Shown: positions 34,030-45,587 of the stretch, piece by piece
How the letters are laid out: each line of letters opens with the position of its first letter
Numbering within the stretch: the stretch's first letter is position 1
Assembly (NCBI GenBank): GCA_918807975.1
Contig: OU964926.1
Span: 26,171,996-26,235,995, forward strand
Reading direction: 5' to 3'
DNA length: 64,000 nt
From: Aplidium turbinatum
Lineage: Eukaryota; Chordata; Ascidiacea; Aplousobranchia; Polyclinidae
Made by a program: the position numbers and the translations under genes
Notes under the pieces: generated by a model
The model's database searches: none
Told to the model about the DNA's origin: nothing
The model's input: only the letters and a program-made list of their open reading frames with translations

Positions 34030-34370
34030 TTAATAAAGAGTTGCAAGTTTTGCGACGATGAGTTAGAGGTATTGGGTCATGATTGCCACTTCTAGTATTT
34101 GAAAACCAACCAAATCGTTTGTTTCAAAATTTAATCGTTCAAGAAAATGTTTATGGGCAGCTCATTGACAAAAAGGCTCAATATTGCTGCAAACCTGGCA
34201 GCCCTGATAAGAATTATTAAAGCATCGCAAGTTCTGCGTGGAAGAGTTTGGGATATTGAGTCACGATTGTAACTTCTAATATCCAAACACCAATCAAACT
34301 GTTCGTCCTGCAACTTAATTGCTCAAGAAAATTTATGAAGCGTTGAGCGGCTCAATGCTTCTAACTTTGG
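34030..34370. repeat. Diverged tandem duplication, period about 184-190 bp
   Basis: The two halves share order and wording (GCAAGTT.TGCG, ATTG.GTCA.GATTG, ACTTCTA.TAT, AATC.TTCAAGAAAAT) with many substitutions. No coding function is seen. Confidence 0.6.
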
Positions 34371-37201
34371 ATGATGCGCGCCAATGGGTAAATTGGGTGG
34401 GTTGTAGCAAGTATGGGCAGTGTCTGTATAGAATTTAATATTCAACTAGTAAAAATTGAATTTTTTTGCCATTAAAAAAACGCTGTCTCCATTTCACAAT
34501 ACTTTTGGTGCGTTAAGAAGATGCCTCTTCTTCTTCTGCACATTTTACAAAAATGTTTCCATCATTTTACATGATCTGATCCCATTTTCTTTCCATTTGT
34601 TGTGCAGCCTCGATTGCTTTATGCGCGATGCCAGAGTTACTTGTCGGCTCTTGGCGTAATGATCAGGAAGCCATCTAACTACAGTATCTCAATATAAAAT
34701 GTACTTTTATATAAAATTTACGTTTTTAAGAAATCTATTTTCAATATCAGTGGTATAGGATTCGATTTCTAGGCAAAAGCAAGATCAGTGATGGTGTGAG
34801 TGCTAGAAAAGATAAGTAAGCTTATAAAAATTATTCAAAAATATTGGGTTATATATTTGCATGGTTCTTCATAACGTCCATCGGAACCCTTGAGACAATG
34901 ATCTATCGCTTTACCATACCAGATTGGCGAGGTGTTCGAAACTACAATGAACAGTTATTGGAAAGCAGCCTATTGTCTCGTCATCAACGTGTGACGTGCA
35001 ACGAGGAGAGAGACAATGGAATTCTTTACTCCTGACATTGTTTGCTCGTCCATAGAAGAAGTGCTAAACAATGAAATACAAATCTTCTACTGGCTGATGA
35101 CACTTTGTTGTACAGTGTTGGAAGCAAAGAATCTGTGAATAATTTGTTGATATTGTTTGGCAATTGCGTCTTATTTTTAGATTGTAAAATAAATCAAACT
35201 AATTCAATAGTTTTCACGTCAGCACTGATTTGACATCAAACAAGCCATTACTGTAGCTTTCAAATGTTTAAACTACGCTGTGCTAGAGAGCAAGCATCGA
35301 GCATGCAAACGAAGTTGAACCTCAGAGTCATTGTGATCAATGATGCGTCGTTTGCGTTTGGAATGAAGAGTAACAGTTCAATTATTATTTGTCCAATTTA
35401 GATTGTGTAGATACTAATATGTTTAATTGTTCAAAGAAAGAAAGATGCGAAACCAGCGCAACAAACGTATTGTAGTGTAACACAGCGTCTTCTAGTGGCA
35501 AAAGAGTTGAGTTTACTTTCACACGATTGGTCTTAAAATGTTCCTTTGCGGGTAAGGAAAACATTGATAATTACGTTTAAACTTCGGATTATTGGTCTAC
35601 ATTGCATTAACACAGAAACAAAATTCAAGTTATAACTGATATGGTCTGGCGTCTACTGTATCCTTAGGTTTAATCTATGCATTTAGTTTTTCTCAATTTC
35701 AAAAACTGGAACTAATTAGAAAACTACAGCAACTGCCTTTTCAAAATCCAACGGTCCTGAAATACTTGACTGCGTGAATGACTAGTTATCCAATATACAT
35801 ACGTCATCTTCGAACATAGGAAGAAAGGAAACTGTTGTTCCACAGGCAAGGCTTGTAGAATACGTCATAGATTTGTTTGGCAACTTATTGTTGATAAAGT
35901 AGGACGCTTGTTATTTTAACAAACTGACGTGAAACACAAAAAAAAACTTTTTATCATCAAATAATTACTTAGGAATATGTTTAAACTTACAGCCCGAACT
36001 GTACCCAAAAAGCTTTAAGGTTTGGTACTAATGGGTCAATAAGTAATCCGGTGGAACCTCAGAGCTGGGTAAACAAAAGGTGGCGTACAAAGTTGACAAA
36101 TGAAATGGCAACATTTGTTTGCTGGTTGCAAAGTGGAAGCTGATGTCTGTTAATCTTTGTACTAGTTCTGTTGTGTTATAATATACAGAATGATGAAGCT
36201 GATGAGGGTTAAGTGCCGCTGGACTATTGAGCATCACTGATGAAGTCAACCTACGTAGATGTAGTTTGACATTGTCACTGTTTTCGACGTTGCCACAAAT
36301 GCATAAGTTAATAAATTAGACTTTTCTTTATTACTTGCAATCTCTTTTGTATTCTTGCGCCCCAGAGTTGTAACGTTTGTTTCTCATATATCACCAGAAT
36401 AGACGAAAATAGTTTCAATTTATTTTGAAGCGGAATTTTCTGGAGTTTACAAACTTCAAAACCATAATTCAGCTTCGGTTTGCGGTTGTGAGTATATAGA
36501 TGACAAGATATTAAAGAGATAGGGAATATATGTTTGTAGTTTTGTAAAGCAAATAGCTTTGAAAAAATCTGAAACTGAAGAGAATTGAAACAAGGTTTAA
36601 ATTAATTTATTGCATAGAAAATTACTAAGTGGTTTATTTCTTAAGAAATCGTGATTGCAAAGCTTTGATTCAACGTCAGGTGATGTCGTGTCAGCCGCAA
36701 TTTAATAAACTGCTTACATTTATAGCACCGAAGTTAGTTTAGTTTTCGAACTATTTGTTCAACATGAGTTTAGTATCTTGAGCTTATAATTTTTTCATTA
36801 TTTCGATATGTATTTGAAAAAAATTAACTTTCAACGTGAAAATTTAGCTAAGTTTTCTTTTTATTCGTTAAATTTGAGAAACATTAGCAATGGACAGAAA
36901 GAGACCCAGCCACATCAACTGTGTAGAGTGCAGACGCACTCCATTGTTAAACTTCGATTGTCGGAGTTCGACTGTAGGTTTGTCAGGCGAAGACTTTGTA
37001 GCTGACATCGATTGTGATTAAGAATAAAGCTGCGATTTCTAAACTTCATTTGCAAACTGGAATGAAATTACTGGAAATATTTTTCCAAAGTTTCGATCAA
37101 TGTTCTGTTTGTGATAGTCAATCAATCTCGTTGTAAATGTACAAGCAGAACACGAATGTTGGCAATGTGCTAAACATGGAAGCAATTGTCTTCATTGATC
37201 T
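34371..37201. other. Unannotated stretch
   Basis: No domain, RNA gene or complete repeat is recognised. Several short open frames (34844-35035, 36028-36249, 36808-37005) lack recognisable motifs. A 43-codon ATG frame at 36890-37021 with a following AATAAA is noted but not supported as a gene. Confidence 0.5.
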
Positions 37202-37211
37202 CTTTCAACTG

Positions 37212-38003
37212 GCTCGGGTTCCAAATAGCGACTGTCAGAACAGCGACTGTCAATAGAGCGACCACACGACAGCGATTCATTTAAAACAGCGACTGTCAAT
37301 AGAGCGACTACACGACAGCGATTCATCAAAAACAGCGACTGCCACAACAGCGACCTCACTTCTTTTATTAAATCCAAGGCTTACGCGCACACGCACTCTT
37401 TCACCCCCTCCACACATACCTTCCATCCCCCACACCTCTCTACACACGTATGCACGCACAAATAGGCAAACACTGCGTAGTGAAAGATTGAAACCAAAAG
37501 GGACTTTAAAACAACATTTTATTTGGACTATCCATAGAAGTCACATGATTTAAAAAGAAATAGGCTAGTCAAGCCAAACAACAGAAAGTCGTCAAGCCTT
37601 GCAATAAAATTCAGGGTCTAGAAAAAGATTGAAACCAAAAGGGACTTTAAAACAACCAAAAGTCTTGCAATAAAAATCAAGCCACGTTTATTTCTAAATT
37701 GTGAGCAAGGGCTCGAAGGAACTGCCGCAGATCATACTGGCCTCGATTTTGCTGTACAACAGTGATTCGTGTGTTCATTGTCACGTATCTTTTCATTCGC
37801 TGAGTCAGGTCTCTGCCTTGTAGTAGCTGGGTTCGGTTTGGTTCGGTTTAAAGTGTTAAGTCGCTATCATAACAGTCGCTGTTTTAATGCAGTTGGCATT
37901 TATACAATCGCTGTTTGGAATGTCGCTCACTTCATTACGTCGCTATTATGAAGTCGCCATTATGACAGTCGCTGTTTTGACAGTCGCTATCCGCCTGGAT
38001 GCC
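37212..38003. mobile_element. MITE-like DNA element with GCGACTGT termini
   Basis: Both ends carry ATAGCGACTGTCA(G/A)AACAGCGACTGTCA in inverted orientation, with more GCGAC copies inside each end (37224-37355 and 37859-37991). A 10-bp direct repeat CTTTCAACTG flanks it (37202-37211, 38004-38013). A duplication of that length would fit a Mutator-like element, but the outermost bases pair poorly. The inside has a CAC-rich tract (37381-37460) and a 141-bp internal duplication (from 37486 and 37627). No transposase is present. Confidence 0.65.
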
Positions 38004-38319
38004 CTTTCAACTGATGGTGACGGTTTCCTTGGTAACTTTCAAGTGACGTCAATCGCATGACGCAGCACGTAGCGTCACTAACTTTTCACCGTTATTTTTG
38101 GTTATAATCATCACCAGGGACAGTTTGTCCATAAAAACTGCAAGGGCTGCAGCCCTCCAATTGTTGAAGTACAAAGAGCAGTTTCAGTGTTGTATGTATG
38201 ATGTGCTGCATTGGATCTCCTTTGAATGACGTTTGCTCTTATGACGTATTTTGAAGAACAGAAAAAAGGCCGGAGACGAGAATCAATGCATTGAAACTTT
38301 GGTGTCCGACGTTTTTTCG

Positions 38320-38585
38320 TAAACAGTTGTTAGTAAAAAAATTGTTCGTAAACGATTGTTCGTAAAACAATTGTTCGTAAATTTAATTCTTTGTAAAACA
38401 ATGTTCATAAAGAATTTCTTCGTGCATGCAATTGAGAATTGATGTATACCAACAAATGCTTTACGAAGAATTGTTTTAGGGATTTAATTTTACCAACAAC
38501 TGCTTACGAACAATTGTTTTACGAACAACTGTTTACGAACAATTGTTTTTCGAACAATTGTTTACGAACAATTTACCTATAACCG
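38320..38585. repeat. Foldback built from TTCGTAAACAATTG-like words
   Basis: The left half reads TTGTTCGTAAA repeatedly and the right half the reverse complement TTTACGAACAA repeatedly, separated by about 40 bp near 38440. At least ten copies are seen, so the region can form a long imperfect hairpin. Confidence 0.75.
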
Positions 38586-38849
38586 AAACTTTGTAATTGA
38601 TTGATTTCAATTCAAGCTATGCCCCTCTGTAAATCCTGTGTTTCAGTTTTATTACATCTGTTTTTGCTTAGACTGAGATTTATAGCTATTAATGGCTTTC
38701 TTGAGTTTACATTGTACTTCCTCTTTTAAAACTAGTCTGAAACTAATTGTTGAAGAATTACAATAGTTTTCAATTGGAAGAAGTCTGGTGAAAGATTCTC
38801 GAATTGAACAAATTAATTATTATTGAACAACTGGTTAGCTCAGCTTAGT

Positions 38850-39140
38850 CCGCCCCGTTAGCTCAGTGGTTACGCGCCGGGTTCAAGATCACGCGGCGCT
38901 GGTTCGACTCTCGGGGTGTGCGTTTGAGCAACGCATTTTCAGGACTGCTCTCCATTCAGCGGCACCTAGTGAATGGAATAATTTCTCGGCAACAACACTT
39001 CAACAATCGGAAAACTTCACTCTGCCAATCTCGGTAACCGGCCCTGCGTCAAGAGCCTCTACAAGTATGCAAACAAGTACCAGGAATAACCTATCAAGGC
39101 TTTGTCAGTCCGAGGATAAAGATTCAAAACCAAACCAAAC
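38850..39140 (+). mobile_element. tRNA-derived SINE (family A), best copy
   Basis: The tRNA-like head CCGCCCCGTTAGCTCAGTGG (A box) and GGTTCGACTCTCGG (B box) is followed by a conserved body (CATTCAGCGGCACCTAGTG, GAGCCTCTACAAGTATG) and a CCAAA-repeat tail (39128-39149). Confidence 0.9.
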
Positions 39141-39431
39141 CAAACCAAACTGAATAGTTATTAGAAGGCAGGGTAGTTAATTAAATTTGATGATAAAGTG
39201 AAATATGCATGTGATTATTCATGGATTGTCATTGGGAACTGAATCTTAATTAACTGGACTAAGCTTCCTATGATTTAAATGTTTAAGATTGTCATTGAGA
39301 ACTGACACTGTCTAACTTAAATAACGTTTTTGTTATAATAAATGTTTAAAAATTTGGAAATCTTTTGTTTAGATTTATAGCTTAATCTAAAATTATTTGC
39401 TTTTGTATCTTAGAAAGTGAATTGTTTGAAG

Positions 39432-41108
39432 ATGTCTATCACATTGAGTGGAAGAACAAACCTCAAAGAAGTTTCCAGGAAAAGAGTTGCCACTGTCAAT
39501 CTTTTAGATTTTGCAAACGAGAACAGAAAGTTAGGTTTGTTTAATGACGTCGTAATTCGTGTAGGGAACCAAATTTTTGAAGCCAACAAGATAGTTTTGT
39601 CTTGTTACTCTAGTTTCCTTAAAAACATCCTCAAACAAAAAGCCAAAGATGAATTCCAAAAGTCAATTCAGATCGAATGTGTGGACGGGAACTCTATGAA
39701 GATTCTCATCGAGTTCATTTACACTGGTGATATTATTATCAATAGTGATAATGTTTGTGACTTGCTTTCGGCGTCACATGTCTTGGTAATTGATGAAGTC
39801 GAAGAGTTTTGCTTCGATTTTCTCACTGAAGCTCTTAATCCAGAAAATTCCTTTGTCATTCTTGGCTTGGCAAATTGCTACAAAAACCATTCATTGAAAG
39901 CTCAAGCTGTTCAAATAATTGCTGATAATTTTGATAAAGCTGCAACATCTGTTGAATTCAAGAAGTTGACTAAAGATGAATTGGAATCATGCATCAAAGT
40001 ACTAGAGGAAAAGAACACAGCGATGTCATCTCTCTACAATGCTGTGGTTGGTTGGATCAAGCATGATCAACAAAATCGTGTCAACAACTTTCCTGATTTG
40101 TTGCAACTCATCAAACTTGAACAGACATCTTTTGAATTCTTGGAAACCGTTGTGAAAACTGAAGACATGGTTCAGAACAACTTAATTAGCACTCAAATGT
40201 TGGCGGATGCTTTGATTCATCACACGAAACAATTGAAGCTGGAAAAACAGGATAGTGGTGATAGAATATTGAGTTTGGGTGGTCAATATACTTTGACAAA
40301 AGTTACTGAAGTTTATAATTGTTTGAACGAATGTGCAAAGAATTATCCTGATCTTCCAGATGGTCGATATGGTGGTTGCTCTGTCAAGTTGAAGGATTAT
40401 TTGTATTATGTGGGTGGCCTGACGTCAGATGATAACGCAACTTCAACTTCAACTGTTTGGCGAATGAATTTGATTGAAAAAGAACTAAAATGGAAAGAAG
40501 TCAAATCAATGAGCAAAGCAAGAGCTGTGATGGGAGCAAGTGTGTTTGGAGGTAATCTGGTTGTTGTTGGTCATGAAGATCCTGGAGAGTGTTATTTGTC
40601 GAATTTTAATTTATGGCAAGACATTCCTCGAATGGAACAAAACAGACATGGAAATGCACTTGTCGCATGTAAAGATAATTTGTATGCAATTGGTGGATAT
40701 CATAAGGACGAATATTTGTCATCTGTTGAATGTTTGCAAAGTTGTGAAATGAAATGGAAAGTTGTGAGTCCCATGCAAACTCCACGACGATGGCTGGCAG
40801 CTGTTTGTTGTGGTGGATTGATTTACGCCATTGGCGGACGAACTGGTGATGATTGGAATACTGCGCTAAAAAGTGTCGAAAAGTACAATCCAGCAACCGA
40901 TCAATGGACCTACCTCAGTGAGATGAGTTTTCATCGAGGTGGGTGCTCAGCTTGTGTGTTGAAAGGAAGAATATTTGTTGTTGGTGGATGTAATGAAAAC
41001 TTTAAAGAAGTAAAAGAATTGGAATCTTATGATCCATTGATTAATAAATGGAACATTGTTGGAAGAACAGATGATGAATTTCGTCATCACTCACTTGTTG
41101 TTTTGTGA
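39432..41108 (+). CDS. BTB-BACK-Kelch protein (KLHL family)
   Basis: The frame encodes 558 aa from the ATG at 39432. The frame stays open upstream to GTG 39417, which is not taken as the start. Domain order: BTB at about 30-130 (LFNDVVIRVGNQIFEANKIV, then YTGDI), BACK at about 135-235, and six Kelch blades from about 275 to the end, marked by ILSLGG, LYYVGG, VVVGH (degenerate), LYAIGG, IYAIGG and IFVVGG. KLHL proteins act as substrate adaptors of cullin-3 ubiquitin ligases; the substrate here is unknown. A 3' splice site (TTTTGTATCTTAG) lies 18 bp before the ATG, so a 5' UTR intron is likely. AATAAA is at 41304-41309. The gene is intronless across the coding region and undamaged. The particular KLHL orthologue is not identified. 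Confidence 0.95.
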   Translation: MSITLSGRTNLKEVSRKRVATVNLLDFANENRKLGLFNDVVIRVGNQIFEANKIVLSCYSSFLKNILKQKAKDEFQKSIQIECVDGNSMKILIEFIYTGDIIINSDNVCDLLSASHVLVIDEVEEFCFDFLTEALNPENSFVILGLANCYKNHSLKAQAVQIIADNFDKAATSVEFKKLTKDELESCIKVLEEKNTAMSSLYNAVVGWIKHDQQNRVNNFPDLLQLIKLEQTSFEFLETVVKTEDMVQNNLISTQMLADALIHHTKQLKLEKQDSGDRILSLGGQYTLTKVTEVYNCLNECAKNYPDLPDGRYGGCSVKLKDYLYYVGGLTSDDNATSTSTVWRMNLIEKELKWKEVKSMSKARAVMGASVFGGNLVVVGHEDPGECYLSNFNLWQDIPRMEQNRHGNALVACKDNLYAIGGYHKDEYLSSVECLQSCEMKWKVVSPMQTPRRWLAAVCCGGLIYAIGGRTGDDWNTALKSVEKYNPATDQWTYLSEMSFHRGGCSACVLKGRIFVVGGCNENFKEVKELESYDPLINKWNIVGRTDDEFRHHSLVVL

Positions 41109-41109
41109 A

Positions 41110-42270
41110 TCTTCAATCAAATTTGAAGAACATGTAATTCAAACTACTAAAGTAAAATTTGAATTAATTGATATATAAATGCTTTTTGCAGTGCAGCCTA
41201 CTAAAGAAAAGTGGTTTACTTCTGACCTGTATGCAATTTGGACCAGTCTTCTAACTTAAAAAATAGAAATCGTTTTTTTAATATTATGAACAGCTTGAAA
41301 GAAAATAAAAAATATAGCACAGATGTGAAAAACTCACCACCAACATTCTGGTAGAATAATTCTGCGCGATCCGCCTAATAAAACGTTCGGTAAAAAAACG
41401 CGCGATAAACAATGTGATAAAAGGAACAAAAGTCGGACGCTATAAAACCACTTCTCGTCATCACATTTAAGCAAATGTTATACTTTTATGTGGAAAAATG
41501 AACGATGAACACAAAAATTCAAACAAAAAACTCAACTTGTCATCAGAAAAGCAATTGCAAGACACAAAATCGGAAATTATGATTGTCACATGAGATTTGG
41601 CTAAGGGTTGTAGATCATAGGCATGCGAAACTACATCCGCTTTTGGAAACTACACGCGAAACTACATCCACAACACTAGAAGTTTCACGTTTTGTTTTTG
41701 ATTTACAAAATGATGTAAGTGGCAATTGACCATTCTAACTTTGGAGGAACAACGGAGTTGCGCGTCCCGTAATGTACTGTTCCTAGATTTGGCAAAGAAA
41801 GTTAGCATCACAAAAATGTCGATAAAAACACTTTTTCAAAATAGTTTTAGAAATTTTTTTTTTGATTCGTATTAAGCGTTAAATTTGCTTTCCAGAGGTG
41901 TTACAATCCTGATGGCGCACACGAAGGAAACGTAAGCAGATTGTTTTGAAAATAGGGAATAAATTTACTTAAATCGAGCATAATTAAACATTTCGACGTT
42001 TTGACCAGTCTTTGACCACGTCGGCATTTTCTCTTTGTTTTGTTGATTCTTAATCGCTTATAAGATTTTCCCACCGCACCTTTGAGGCAATCTGATGCGG
42101 TCGTTACGTTTTTTGTTAACGCAAGATCTGTCAATTAGACCTGATTAGACCTATATTTCGACTTGTAGATTTTTTTGCAAACCTTGTAAAAATAAAAATA
42201 AGTCTAGCCAAACTTACAAAAAAGAAATTTTCGTGTGACATTCATCCTATTGAAAACATCATCGGCAGCA
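41110..42270. other. Kelch gene 3' UTR and intergenic stretch
   Basis: It holds the probable 3' UTR with a poly(A) signal at 41304. No further gene or element is recognised. Confidence 0.5.
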
Positions 42271-42274
42271 GTGG

Positions 42275-42590
42275 CCGAGTCGGCAGCAGTGGCCGAGTGG
42301 TTAGCGCGTTGGGCTCGCAGTCGAGAGCCTGCATGTTCGACTCCAGCCACTCGCACTTGCTGTTGTTTCTCTGGGCAAGAAACTTTACGATAATTGCCTC
42401 TACCCAGTGATCAATTTCGAGTAATGGGTAGTACCAAATTTAAGTCATAAGTAGAGTAGACAACCGGAAACAGACATTGCCGTCGGCTGCAGCGTGGGTC
42501 AGGTGTACGTCGGAAGGCGTACACCGATGCATAGCGCTCAAGTCCGCTTTCCCGCAATGCAGGATAAAGATAATAAACAAACAAAAACTA
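42275..42590 (+). mobile_element. tRNA-derived SINE (family D)
   Basis: A tRNA-like head (GTGGCCGAGTGGTTAGCG, GTTCGACTCC) has its first about 18 bp duplicated (GGCAGCAGTGGCCGAGTC). It is followed by a long unrelated body and an A-rich tail (AATAAACAAACAAAAAC). No target duplication is clear. Confidence 0.75.
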
Positions 42591-42599
42591 AATCTAAAG

Positions 42600-42935
42600 T
42601 GCAACAATATTTTCAACTGAAGTCGCCTACCCCCTTTGCTATTTTTTCGAATGTTGTGTATAAATTAGCTGTATGCGTGACGCAAACCAGACATACATTG
42701 GTATGTCAACCAGACATTTGTTGACAAGGGCTGGGGAGCACTTAAACTCAAACTTAACAACCAAAAGTGCAATTAAAGAGCACATCGCCTCTTGTGAAAC
42801 GTGCACTGACAATGTCTCGATCGACCAATTTAAAATCATCTCTTGGGGCAGATCTGAATTTCAGACTAAAATCATGGATGTCAGGGCGGGGAAACCCAAA
42901 TTAACTTTGCGACTTTTTTGTTTCAGCGTGATGTC
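42600..42935 (+). mobile_element. Penelope-like element remnant, GIY-YIG region (fossil)
   Basis: The translation shows a VVYKLA segment followed by MRDANQTYIGMSTRHLLTR, AIKEHIASC and then PKLTLRLF. This is the pattern of the GIY-YIG endonuclease at the C terminus of Penelope-like retroelements. The reverse transcriptase part is missing. The remnant runs directly into the inverted repeat at 42883-43481. It is broken and old, with at least one coding break and a lost 5' part. Confidence 0.75.
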
Positions 42936-43481
42936 ATTGTGTACAACATGCGTTTTAGCAATAAAAAAAATCCATTTTTGTTGCCCTCGTCTCGCTAAGG
43001 CCGCTTTTGTTTGATACCCGTTTGCGAGGTCTCGTTGCGCATCAAGCTGTGATTCTGTTCGCTGTGACGTCACAAGGTACATATAGTTGTGGCAAAAAGT
43101 TTAAGACCAGACCAGACTTGATTTATGACGATTTTTGCATTACTTCAAAATACTGCATCAGATATAAGATGATGCATAAAGATGATGCAACTGAAACAAT
43201 ATATGATGCAGTATTTTGAAGTAATGCAAAAATCGTCATAAATCAAGTCTGGTCTTAAACTTTTTGCCACAACTATATGTACCTTGTGACGTCACAGCGA
43301 ACAGAATCACAGCTTGGTGCGCGCGAGACCTCGCAAACGGGTATCAAACAAAAGCGGCCTTAGCGAGACGAGGGCAACAAAATTTGGATTTTTTTTTTGT
43401 TGCTAAAACGCATGTTGTACACAATGACATCACGCTGAAACAAAAAACTCGCAAAAAGTTAATTTGGGTTTCCCCGCCCTT
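42883..43481. repeat. 600-bp foldback at the end of the Penelope remnant
   Basis: Arms of about 270-280 bp (AGGGCGGGGAAACCCAAATT... and its reverse complement) surround a short centre near 43182. Arm identity is high with a few indels. The left arm begins inside the GIY-YIG coding tail, so the arms may be the 3' end of the Penelope-like element joined to an inverted copy of itself, an arrangement seen in that group. Confidence 0.85.
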
Positions 43482-43706
43482 TAAGAATCAAAGGTAATAA
43501 TCCGTCTCTCAAAACTCAAAAGGCAGTTATTTGCCTGTGGTTCGCCTTTTCTTTTGTGTGTGTTCTCATTGTTTGTCACTTACCGGTACTTTGTATCTCA
43601 TGTGATCAGTTTCCCGCCATGTTATTTACTCGTAATCATTCTTGTATCACTTCTTCAGTTTGTGCTTTTCAAAGTCAGATTTTTCTTATAATTTTCATTT
43701 TATGTA

Positions 43707-44920
43707 GGGGAGACCGGGGCTAGTTGTAACATTTTTTGAATTATTTATTATATGTCTGTAAAAACAAGTCTGAGCGAATTTTTTGGAGATTAGTTGTATA
43801 GGTAGACTATTTACGCATATTATTCCACCTAAAGCCCTGTGATATATATGAAGGATTTTGAGAAAATTGGCCTAGAAAAACTTTAATCGGGCGTTACAAC
43901 TTGCCCCGGATCTGGGGCAAGTTGTAATACAGGCAGAGGCAAGTTGTAACAGAATATTTTTCCTGCGAATAAATAGCAAACACTTTACTAAACATTCACT
44001 TTTCTTCAAGAAAGGTTTATTCACTCCTCAAGGTCAGAAAATTTTCACCAGAAGGTACACACTGAAGCAAAACTGCACACAATATAACAGGCATTTCAAA
44101 AATTCACATTTTTCCTTTACTCCTCACAAAGGTGACAATAATACTTTGGCAATCCCTCGGTACATTGAGAATGCGACCAACCATGGCACTTTTCACACCT
44201 GACCCAATTTTCTCCCGGTCTACTGTTCGAATACGCTCGAAAGACATAGGCCTACAGGTGTTCAATGTTTTTTCTTACAATCAGTAAGCTATCTTAGGTA
44301 GGCTAGTTAAGTTTACCTTTAACTTTCTTAACCAGTCTGTACAAAGTCACATGGCATATGTTGTAATCTTTGGCAATTTTTCGAATAGACTCATTTCCAG
44401 TGATGGCTTCCTCAGCAGCACGTTTTAATACAGCAGGTGGAATCTTCCCACGTTCACTTTTTCTTTTATAATTACGCATAATTGTAACAGTTACCAAGTA
44501 ATCTAGCTCATTTACTGCCAAAGAACATAACACAGCTCTTGTTACATCTTGCCCCAATAGCAGTTAGCCATGAACTGTTCGATATTTCACCAATAAAATG
44601 CCACATATTTTTGGTCACCTTTAATTTTTTAAATACCTAAGTAAATGGTTATATCAAAAAAAAAGACCAGCCCTTTAGCTTACTTTTTCTTGTCGTAGTA
44701 ACTACAAGTTTATTTTTCTAAAATTTTACTTTCAGTAGGCAAAAAATGCTTTTCGTTATAACTCAACTGTACGGAGAGATATTGAAACGAGGGTTTATCT
44801 GTAACTTAGCTACAATACACTTGATAGAGGGCGCAATAGAAAAATACATTTTTCTGTTTAGTTGGGGAGAAAATGATAGTGTTACAACTTACCCCTGTTA
44901 CTTTTAGCCCCGGTCTCCCC
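43707..44920 (-). mobile_element. Pogo-like DNA transposon, internally deleted
   Basis: The 1214-bp element has inverted ends GGGGAGACCGGGGCTA and a TA target duplication (43705-43706, 44921-44922). Subterminal GGGGCAAGTTGTAA words recur near 43915-43950. The minus strand has a transposase-type N-terminal helix-turn-helix (44303-44479). Further on is a PHD/zinc-knuckle-like end (WVRCEKCHGWSHSQC...YYCHLC, about 44117-44225), typical of the C terminus of pogo-type transposases. The catalytic DDE core is absent, so it must rely on another copy. Confidence 0.85.
44303..44479 (-). CDS. Psq/CENP-B-type helix-turn-helix exon of pogo-like element
   Basis: From ATG at 44479 it encodes 58 residues starting MRNYKRKSERGKIPPAVLKR, with the helix-turn-helix segment ESIRKIAKDYNICHVTLYRL. 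A donor-like AAAG|GTAAAC sits just before its stop, so it may splice towards the zinc-finger segment at 44117-44225. The catalytic domain is missing; at most it is a DNA-binding remnant. Confidence 0.6.
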   Translation of the reverse strand: MRNYKRKSERGKIPPAVLKRAAEEAITGNESIRKIAKDYNICHVTLYRLVKKVKGKLN

Positions 44921-44952
44921 TATATTGCAGATTTAAAGTAATTCCTGATGAT

Positions 44953-45570
44953 GTAAATTATGTTTTTCTACGATGTCATTCTTTTAACGTTGTTATTGCG
45001 TTTTAAAACATCACTTAGCCAAGACGAACGAGATTTCATTGAGAAAACAAATGATTGACCAATGCAGCATCAAACCCCCATCAATGTGTGGTTGCTTTGT
45101 AAATAATTCGTTTGTGACTTGGTTTGGTTCAAAGTAACTCATGCAATGTGGAATGTAACTTCAATAGAGGTTGAAGATGTTTATCAGCCATCTACAATTT
45201 TACAACATCTCTTCTGTTCTTCTGGTGTCTGCACTGCTAGGCTACCACAATACGTTAAATAAACTTTTTGAATGGATGAACTTGGTTACTACACATGACG
45301 TCAAAATCTGTGCAGACTTTCTGCTGCACATAGACGCTTGTTTTGCAAAGATATTTTCAAGCACTTGATAAAGAATTCATCACAATGCATTTGGTGATAT
45401 TGGAGAGGAACGGACATTCCAAAAGTGTAAAGTTGTATTTTACATCGCATCATTGTCACCAAACGTTGAAACGATGTAAAAAGCATCATTTGTTTACTTG
45501 TATCTTGATTATACTTCAATTCTCCTTATTTGTGTTAAAAATTGCAAGTTTTCATTTCTCTTTCATGTAA
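44953..45570 (+). repeat. Diverged copy of 30796-31395
   Basis: Shared wording runs from AAATTATGTTTTTCTACGATG to ATTTCTCTTTCA, with about one difference in every ten to fifteen bases by eye. No coding function is recognised. A piggyBac remnant follows this copy but not the other. Confidence 0.8.
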
Positions 45571-45587
45571 TAATAACACGTGTATTA

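Noticed and set aside
36890-37021. 43-codon frame with several Cys and a following AATAAA
   Set aside because: No conserved copy, domain, promoter or splice evidence.
39417-39431. Upstream GTG as start of the Kelch protein
   Set aside because: The first ATG (39432) follows directly, and a splice acceptor precedes the region. A GTG start is not expected in an animal nuclear gene.
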